DNA of 64,000 nt from Geosiphon pyriformis (lineage: Eukaryota > Glomeromycota > Glomeromycetes > Archaeosporales > Geosiphonaceae), in NCBI GenBank assembly GCA_016748015.1, contig JAAOMT010000512.1:1436893-1500892 (forward strand). The letters run 5' to 3'. How positions within the stretch are numbered: position 1 is the first letter of the stretch; every line of letters starts with the position of its first letter. The translations under genes were made by a program, and so were the position numbers. The notes under the pieces are model-generated. The model did no database searches and was not told where the DNA came from. It saw only the letters and a program-made list of their open reading frames with translations. Shown here piece by piece: positions 57,240 through 64,000 of the stretch.

Positions 57240-59624
57240 CAAGAATTACTAGAAATTTAATATTAAAAATGCAAATAATACCAAATAGACACATTTTAAA
57301 GAATATGTTTCAACCAAACTTTTGTTAATAGTGAATAGATTTGTGAATACAAAAGTTCTTAATAAATTAAATAATATGTGAAAAATTTTGAGGAAGATAA
57401 TAATAGATTTAACAAATACTACTTTTTTTAAACATTGGTTGAGTGTTTTTAAGTGCTCAAAAAATAAGCAGTCTTTGAGATTTCTTGGTCTGAAATTACT
57501 AGTTGCCAGAATTATAAAAAAATTAAACACAGGTAACATATATAAGTGTAATTGTCTTCTTACAAAATAGTTAATGCTTGATAATAGAGAGACTTTCATG
57601 TTTTATTTTTTGGTTTGGAATAGTACAAATTTAGTTAATGCTATTAAATATTTATTATTGGTTAGAAAAAAATACAAAAAGTTTAAATACTATAAATTAA
57701 AAATTGTCAAGGATCCAGCCATCAGAAAAATGATTAAAAAGCAAATAAAAAATTTCAGTTTTAACAAAAGAAGCATGATAAGAAGTGTTCTAGATTGGCT
57801 ATTTTGTAAGGTGGTTTTGGATTATTTAATGATTGGAAAAAAGTTACTTTTAAACCCAAAAAAAATTATGCTTAGAATTAATGAAATTATGATAAATTGA
57901 ACAAGAAAATACAAAGTGTCTTTAGTGTTACTTACTATTTAGTTTTGACAATATGTACTATTGAATTATGTGAAAAAAAATGCTTTTTCTAAGATTATAA
58001 ATAAAATCAGTATACATGAATTGGTTATGGTAATTAATAAACTGTCTGATGGCAAAGCAACTGGTTTGTTGAGCATATTAAATGAACTTTAAAAGCATTG
58101 TAAAGATAAAATACTGGATTAATTGTTATGTTTGTTGAATTTTTGTCTGATATTTGAAAATGTTTTGACTTTTTTAAAAAAAGCATTAGTCTTAATAATC
58201 TCTAAACCATATAATTGAAAAGATATTTTAACAAACATATAATTCATTGTACTAATTAAAACAGTTAGAAAGATACTTTTTAAGATTTTTTTAGACCATA
58301 TCTTATCTGTTTGCACTAAACATGATGTTCTTTAAGATAATAATTTTTTAGTTTTAAAAAGCACTTCAATTCAATCTTCTGTGTTTGCAATTGGTTTAAT
58401 AGTGAGAATGTTTTAAAAAAAAGTTGAGAAGTTTGACTAATACTGCAGAATATTTACAAGATCTATAATTCAGTTAAATAGTAATACTTAAAAACTAGTT
58501 TAAAATGAATAAAAATGTGTAGCAAATTTATTAAGTTTTTTGGAAATATATACATAAACAGAATCAACAAAGTAATAATTGACTTTGGTTTTTTGGATGA
58601 GTACAAAATACTGAATAAGTTGAATCAAGATAAAGTTTTTTCACCACTCTTATAGAGAATTTTTTATGACCCTTTGTTATATAAGATTAAGAAACAGAAA
58701 TACCTATGTGAATACAAAATTAATATAAACTTTGTAGTAAAAACAGACAAAATAAAAGTAAGAAGAAGCAGGTCTTTATTTTTTGTGACAAGTGTATTTG
58801 TTAATAACATAATCTGGATAAAAAATGGTCAAACTTCAACACAGCATATTTTGGATATTGCTAATAAGTTTTTTGAGATCAATAATATTTCTATCAACAG
58901 TAATAAGATGGTGGCAATTTCTATTAATTAAAAAGCCATAAATGCTTTATTACACATTAATGGTTAGCCAATTTCTATAGCTAAACATAGTGAATTTATA
59001 GATATTTAGATATTTTTTTATTAACAAATAATTTATTCAAGCCCAGTCTTGCCAAAGCACATTAAGATATTAAGTTTTTTTTTAATATAGTTTTTAGAAA
59101 AATATTATTTGATAAACAATTTTTTTATCTGGTTTTAATGATTTTACAACTTATTATTAATTATTATATACAATTCAGTTTTGTATCTAAAAATATATAT
59201 CGGAAATAGAATGTATTGTTAAGAAAGAAATTTAAATCTAAAGCCAATCTGTTAAGAGACTTTTTTAATAAAGCTTTGTACTATTTTTTTTTTTATAGAC
59301 TGAAAACATTTAAACAAATATAGATAGAAGACAAAACTGTCTTATTAATTAAATTTTCTAATGCATTTGGAATTTTTAGTCATTTGTTTAAGCATCACTT
59401 TTTGGATTTGCAAGTTTTGGGATAAGCTTTAATAAATTTTTTGTAGTATTTTGTCAGATTAAAAGTCAGTTCTATAAACAATTTTTTGGCAGGTATTATA
59501 AAAATTTTTTTGGATAACAAAATATCTTTGGCCAATAACTTGCTCAGTGTATTTTGTGGCACTAATCACTTTTTTATGTCTAAGATTTTGAAGAACTCTT
59601 TTTATTATAGTATAGTTCCTTCTT
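57240..59624 (+). pseudogene. L1e reverse transcriptase
   Basis: Open parts are 57388-57570, 57574-57900 (SFNKRSMIRSVLDWLFCKVV) and 58674-58931 (YKIKKQKYLCEYKININFVV ...). The active site at 58797-58808 reads FVNN, both Asp replaced by Asn. The thumb region continues to YYSIVPSL at 59624, where the copy stops. RNase H and the zinc motif are missing. Confidence 0.83.
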
Positions 59625-60955
59625 TAACAGCAGCTATAAAACACATGAAGCAGAAAGGGAGAGACCAAAAAGCACCTTCCAAGAAGACATACAGAATTCC
59701 AAAACCTGACGACGAGCCGCATCATTAATAACACAAGAAAACACGTGATTAGACACCTCCACCTTACCACAATACAAACACAAAACACTGGGGTAATATT
59801 TATCATAAACGCGTTTTCGAACAGCCACGGGAAGCCGACAGTGCAAGGCCTTCATGAAGTAAGTACGAATATTAGCAGTGCACCTGCTGGTGAAACCAGT
59901 TGCCATATGCAAATCAGGGTGCCAAACTCTGGAAGAGGCAAGCCAATCGACATCCGAGTGCAAATCACCAGCTAGAAACCCAGAACTGGAACCAACCTCC
60001 TAGCGTGCCTGACAGACAGCATGAAAAACATTATAAACAAAGTGTCTAGAATTGCCAGAAACAATACTGCCATCTGCCAACAAAAATTGTTCAGCCACAC
60101 AAGGAGAGAGAAACCAATCAGAGAGAGCTGCAGTGTTAGCGATGCTATCAGCACAATCATTTCCCAACACACCAGAGTGGTCCTTAACCTTGTGCCAGCT
60201 AACCTTCAAATTCTTTTCATGTATAATATTTCTAATATGCTGGTGCTCAACCCAACACTGATTGTGAAAGTCAGGACACACCAAGTCAACCTCTGACTTG
60301 CAAGCATCTAAAGCTGCCTGGCTATCCAAAAACAGGTGAACAGAACAATCTACAGGCACACATTCTAGAGCCAACACTATAGCCTACAACTCCACCAAAG
60401 TAAATGACATCAGACTCTGAACACAGACACCCAAACCCAAGTCAATGTCCTCAAAAAAGGCAGCAGCCCTGGCTCTACAACCAGTCATGCCTAAATTTTT
60501 TACCAACCCATCTGTATACACAGACAAACTATCAGCGCCAACCCAAGAAAGACAATTACATACAGACACAAAACCATCAGAACCACAAATGTTCACAGGG
60601 CCAACACCACTCAAGACCAATGGAAAGAGAGGCACACCACTAAGAAATGCAACAGAGTGCCCGAACCACTCAGGAACCAGGCCACAAGGATTCAGTTTTT
60701 TCTACTGCTTAAGGGTGTACCAGTTGAAGATATCCCCATGACAATTCCGAAGCTGATCTACAAAGGCAATGTCATAATGCCGGAGAGAAGGCAAGTATTT
60801 GAAAAACAAGGATTGGCCCAGAACAGCAGACATAGGCACCCCATCACGAAACTGAAAAGAGCTGGCCAAAGAGCCACTTAAAGACAAATTACATTCAAGA
60901 AGAATACATATTATACCTGACAAGAAATTATTGGAAACACTGACATGGATACGTT
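59625..60955 (-). mobile_element. LINE fragment L1f: GC-rich RNase H and C-terminal region
   Basis: One frame from 60923 to 59634 on the minus strand, broken by only three TAG codons. The RNase H domain is complete: YTDGLVKNLG, LALECV, LFLDSQAAL and KDHSGVLGNDCADSIA carry the acidic residues. Then WHPDLHMATGFTS and the zinc motif LCLYCGKVEVSNHVFSC. It starts inside the thumb (MSGIICILLECNLSLSGSL) and ends at SASCVL, so both ends are cut. Base composition is unlike the neighbours: 27 G or C in the 60 bases at 60301-60360, with many CpG sites. Confidence 0.92.
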
Positions 60956-61296
60956 TATTTTAATTTATTATTTTTTTATTTATTTTTTGTTTAATATATA
61001 TATTATATTAGATATAAATTATATAACTATATATAATTAGTAATTTAAATTAATTAAAATTATATTAAAATTTTTTTAATTTTAATTATAAAAAAGTTAA
61101 AAAATTTTATTTTTATATTTTAAATAAATTGTGATTTCTTAATATTTATATAAATTACAAATATACAGATATAAATTAAAATTATACTTTTTATATATAT
61201 AATTAACTATTTGTTTGGATCTCATTCATTAAACATAATAAAAAAAAATTAACTATTTAATATTTTATTAATAAATATTATTTATTTAATAAACTT
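60956..61296. other. Very AT-rich spacer
   Basis: Almost only A and T runs (TATATATATTATATTAG and similar). No ORF, LTR or LINE block seen. It separates L1f from L1g. Confidence 0.6.
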
Positions 61297-61606
61297 TTTG
61301 CAACTTATAGTCAGTTATAAGTTGTAGTTTAGTTGTGTTTCAAGATATATGTGTGTAAAGTAAGACAAAATATTGAGAAAAGGTTTGAAGTTCAAAGCCA
61401 ACTTGTTAAGGATTTTCCAAATAAGGCTTTGTATCATCCTAAAATGTATGGTTTAAGAACTTTTGAGCAAGTACTGATTGAAAATCTGTTAACTGGTTTA
61501 GTCAATTTCACCAATGCTGATGGAATCTTCAGTAATTTGTTCAAATATAGAGCCATAAAACTGCAGGCTGCTAGTTGAATATTTTAGCATCCTCTCAAAT
61601 TTCCAG
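61297..61606 (+). mobile_element. LINE fragment L1g, cut by the LTR of element G
   Basis: Open at 61333-61578 in one frame. Residues FPNKALYHPKMYGLRTFEQV and FTNADGIFSNLFKYRA correspond to the RT thumb region of L1e near 59230-59410. The upstream part (LQLIVSYKL, FSCVSRYM) is in another phase. It ends at CCAG just before the LTR of G. Confidence 0.78.
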
Positions 61607-61685
61607 TATTACTTATAGAAAAAACATACAAGAAAATAGTAAAAAAAACAGATAGACTAATAAAAAAATAGTAATTAATACATGA

Positions 61686-61827
61686 GCATATTGTTTAGTA
61701 ATGTAAAACATTGTCAGGAATTATAGCATATTGCTTAGCAATATGGAGCAATGTCAAAAAATTATAGCATATTGTTCAGCAATGTAAGTATTGCTTGAGA
61801 AATTATAGCATATTACTTAAGAATGTG
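61686..61827 (+). promoter_or_regulatory. U3 array of four 41-bp palindromic repeats
   Basis: Units GCATATTGYTTAGCAATRTG at 61686, 61726, 61767 and 61808, spaced 40, 41 and 41 bases. Each is a near-palindrome with the linker GAATTATA before it. The array ends 27 bases before the TATA box, so it is in enhancer position. Confidence 0.7.
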
Positions 61828-61853
61828 AATAATCTTATAGAACCCAAATTATG

Positions 61854-61861
61854 TATATATA
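61854..61861 (+). promoter_or_regulatory. TATA box in element G LTR
   Basis: TATATATA in the context CCAAATTATGTATATATAGC, conserved in B and, on the other strand, in C and E. Confidence 0.55.
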
Positions 61862-62507
61862 GCAAGAGTATTAAAAGCAGAAAAAAAAAAATTGATACCA
61901 AGATCTCTTAGTTAGAATATTTTAGTTAAAATCATCAATATTAATAAATTATTATTTATTATCTAACTCACTCTTCCCATTATTAATACTTCATGTTAAT
62001 AGTATTTAATACTTGATTATATTGGAACAATAACTCTTAATTATGATTATTAACAAAATACTAGCTTTTCTTGTCTTAGCTTATTTTTTATTTTATTTTT
62101 TTATTTATTTTATTTTTTTTCTTTTGTTGTTTACTAATTGATTAAAAAAATTAATGTGCAGGATACAGATATTAAGATATAATATTGGTAAAAGACCCAA
62201 AAATAAGAGTAAACACTCAAAATTGAGAATAGTTTACCAAAAAAATTATTAGCTATCATACTAAGAAAAAAATTGACAGAATTGCAATTCTGAAAAGTAA
62301 TGGACAACAAAACATACTAACCCAAAGGTTAACACTTAAAACATTACTAAAGAAAATCTCTATTGAATCTCTGTTCATTATACTAAGGACTCAACTAAAG
62401 CCTTCAGATTACTCAAAATCTTTAGATATTACCTATTGTATTAGCTATTAAGTACCAAGTTATGGATTTGTTATTTGCTTTGAGACCCCAAATAATCACT
62501 TATAATA

Positions 62508-64000
62508 TTTAATGCTCTCTGTAAGATATAATTCAACAGAAAACCAGCACCAACAACAACCATCTGAAACAGTAACAGAATCAGAAGAAATAAGGACAAA
62601 CCATTTGGAATTTGCAAAATCCTTATTCTAGTATTACAAAGATTATCTTAAATTAACAAATAATAATTGGCCAGCAGAATCAGCTTTCAATTGTTACATT
62701 AATAAAAGAATCATATATTATTTGAGAAACCAAGGAGATCCAAAATTTGTCTTCAACAATTTCTTTAGTGAACTACTTCAAAGCATCACACTGCCACAGA
62801 ATCATATATTTGCACCACTAATTACAGAAATAAACAGAAAAATTGAAAAGTACATTAAACAAAAATTCTCTATTACTTTTGCTAACAAAAAAAAAAGATT
62901 ACAAACATCAACAGAAACTTCAAAACAAATACAATTACCTACTTGGAAGAAACAGAGAGTTGGTTCACTTGCTAATCTATTATATCATCACACACTCAAA
63001 AGTATTATCAATATAACATTAATAGACACATCTACTGCAAATATAATAATACCACTAAACAGAATCCCATTCCAAAATAAACAGAAGAAAACAAAATTAT
63101 TAGGAACATATAGCAATTATTTTGAGAGATTTAAATCACGATTTTCAATGCCATCAGAAGTTCAATTAACACCACCACAACCAGATTTTGAAGCTGCTAG
63201 TTTTTGGAAAATAACCAATTCCAAGGAAGAGAAAGATAACAATCAGGAAATTAATAATCAAAACCTGATCTCAAAAAACTCAGAAATACAAACTCCAATT
63301 GTTTCAACTCCACAAAATCAGAACAATTCAAATATTGCTCCTATTGTTCTCCAAAACTTACTTCTAGTAATTGTGATCAATTTACCACCAGGTGCATCAA
63401 TCACCAAGCAGCAACAACAACAGCCACAACTACCATCCCAACAGCAACTTCAATCATAATTTCAACTACAATCACAACTACAACAATTACTATTAATATC
63501 AATAGCACACATACCAATTGCAAAACTTGAAAAATTCACTGACAAAGAAGATAATATACAAGTATGACTCAATAACATAGAAAAAGCCATCACAGCCAAT
63601 GAATGAAATAACACCAGAGCAGTATAAACAATCCCATATTTTCTTCAGAATACTGCCAATTCATAATATTAAAGTCTGATTCAAAAAACCCAAAATTTTA
63701 ATGTATTCAAAGTTGAATTTTTGAAATATTTTAGTAACAATAATAGCATTAATTGTCTAGCCAATACTTTTACAACCATCAAACAAGGAGATACTAAAGT
63801 CATTACTACTTATCTAAAATGCTTCTATTAAAATTTATGCCAAATCCAAGCCATTGATGCCAATTATTTCACAATAACCCAAATCTTGAATTGGTTTATT
63901 CACAGATTACACAGCAGCATTCTACAATGCATACATCCATTACATTTGGCTATACTTTAAGCCATAGTTATACACACCAAAGATTTTGAATCAGCTGAAT
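62508..64000 (+). pseudogene. Element G: gag (continues past the window)
   Basis: Readable from about 62527. The main open run 62722-63459 (245 codons) covers the gag N-terminal region (FAPLITEINRKIEKYIKQKF), then a Pro/Gln-rich linker. After TAA at 63457-63459 the same frame continues with IPIAKLEKFTDKEDNIQV and a capsid-like part (FSNNNSINCLANTFTTIKQG). In-frame TAA, TAG and TGA are frequent, at likely Gln, Arg and Trp codons. It is closest to gag of E and C. The rest of G lies to the right. Confidence 0.85.

Larger units (their letters stand above)
54480..59624 (+). mobile_element. LINE copy L1e: 5' leader to RT thumb, 3' part missing
   Basis: Plus-strand LINE in one piece. The leader (AAAGTTGTCAAAAAAATAAC) matches the complement of 53860-53880. 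Order: ORF1 54630-56480, endonuclease 56500-57230, RT 57240-59624. It lies head to head with L1d, and ends at 59624 where an inverted LINE fragment begins. Very AT-rich: the line at 58981-59040 has 8 G or C in 60. Confidence 0.85.
61607..62507 (+). repeat. Element G 5' LTR (about 901 bp, family F1)
   Basis: Starts TATTACTTATAG (TG mutated to TA) and ends ...AATAATCACTTATAATA (TAACA mutated). Homologous to the complement of the C and E LTRs. The primer-site region at 62508-62525 reads TTTAATGCTCTCTGTAAG, GG changed to AA. The right LTR of G is outside the window. Confidence 0.88.

Noticed and set aside
1-64000. Mitochondrial or plastid sequence, because of AT-richness and TGA codons
   Set aside because: LTR elements with TSDs, PBS and PPT, and endonuclease LINEs are nuclear. 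TGA occurs together with TAA and TAG at Gln and Arg positions too, so it is decay rather than a changed code.

Overview
The window is AT-rich (roughly 70% A+T or more by eye) and holds no host gene, tRNA or rRNA that I can support. Almost all of it is eukaryotic retrotransposon sequence, most of it decayed and much of it nested. Two kinds of element dominate. The first is Ty3/gypsy-type LTR retrotransposons (elements A, B, C, D, E and G), whose polyprotein carries a dUTPase domain and a Cys-rich module between protease and reverse transcriptase. The second is a LINE with ORF1, an AP-type endonuclease, RT, RNase H and a C-terminal zinc motif (copies L1a to L1h). The LINE ORF1/ORF2 style and the extreme AT content resemble repeats of arbuscular mycorrhizal fungi (Glomeromycotina). 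That assignment is an inference from memory of the family; no host marker gene is present.

Layout. 1-610 and 10493-11828 are the two halves of element B (+), split by the complete element A (-, 611-10492; target-site duplication GTGA/GCGA). 11829-12225 is a minisatellite of about 50 bp period, and 12226-12704 is unassigned. 12705-20812 is element C (-), truncated at its 3' end. 20813-24294 is LINE fragment L1b (-), interrupted by a 5'-truncated LINE insertion L1c (+, 21875-23190) with a 13-bp duplication. 24295-51605 is one LINE copy, L1a (-), split into three pieces by element D (-, 26895-37608, duplication CCAT) and element E (-, 39018-48875). Element D is itself interrupted by a solo LTR of the element-A family (33850-34845). 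51606-61606 is a patchwork of LINE copies: L1d (-), L1h (+), L1e (+), L1f (-) and L1g (+). 61607-64000 is the 5' LTR and gag of element G (+).

How the parts work together. Each LTR element encodes gag, protease, a Cys-rich module, dUTPase, a pre-RT beta-rich segment, RT, RNase H and integrase in what was originally one reading frame. An additional conserved ORF follows integrase, in the place where env would lie. LTRs begin TGTTA and end TAACA and make 4-bp target duplications. Primer-binding sites and polypurine tracts are visible. The LTRs fall into three families: F1 (B, C, E, G; U3 array of palindromes before a TATA box), F2 (A and the solo LTR) and F3 (D).

Damage is mainly by transitions. 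CAA/CAG, CGA and TGG codons have become stops, catalytic Asp has become Asn, Gly has become Glu, and the two LTRs of D differ only by transitions over the stretch I compared. One LINE fragment (L1f) keeps about 45% GC and many CpG sites, which suggests it has not yet been exposed to this cytosine-loss process for long. The most interesting unexplained pieces are the conserved post-integrase ORF, the Cys-rich module, the U3 palindrome array and the minisatellite that starts exactly at an LTR edge.
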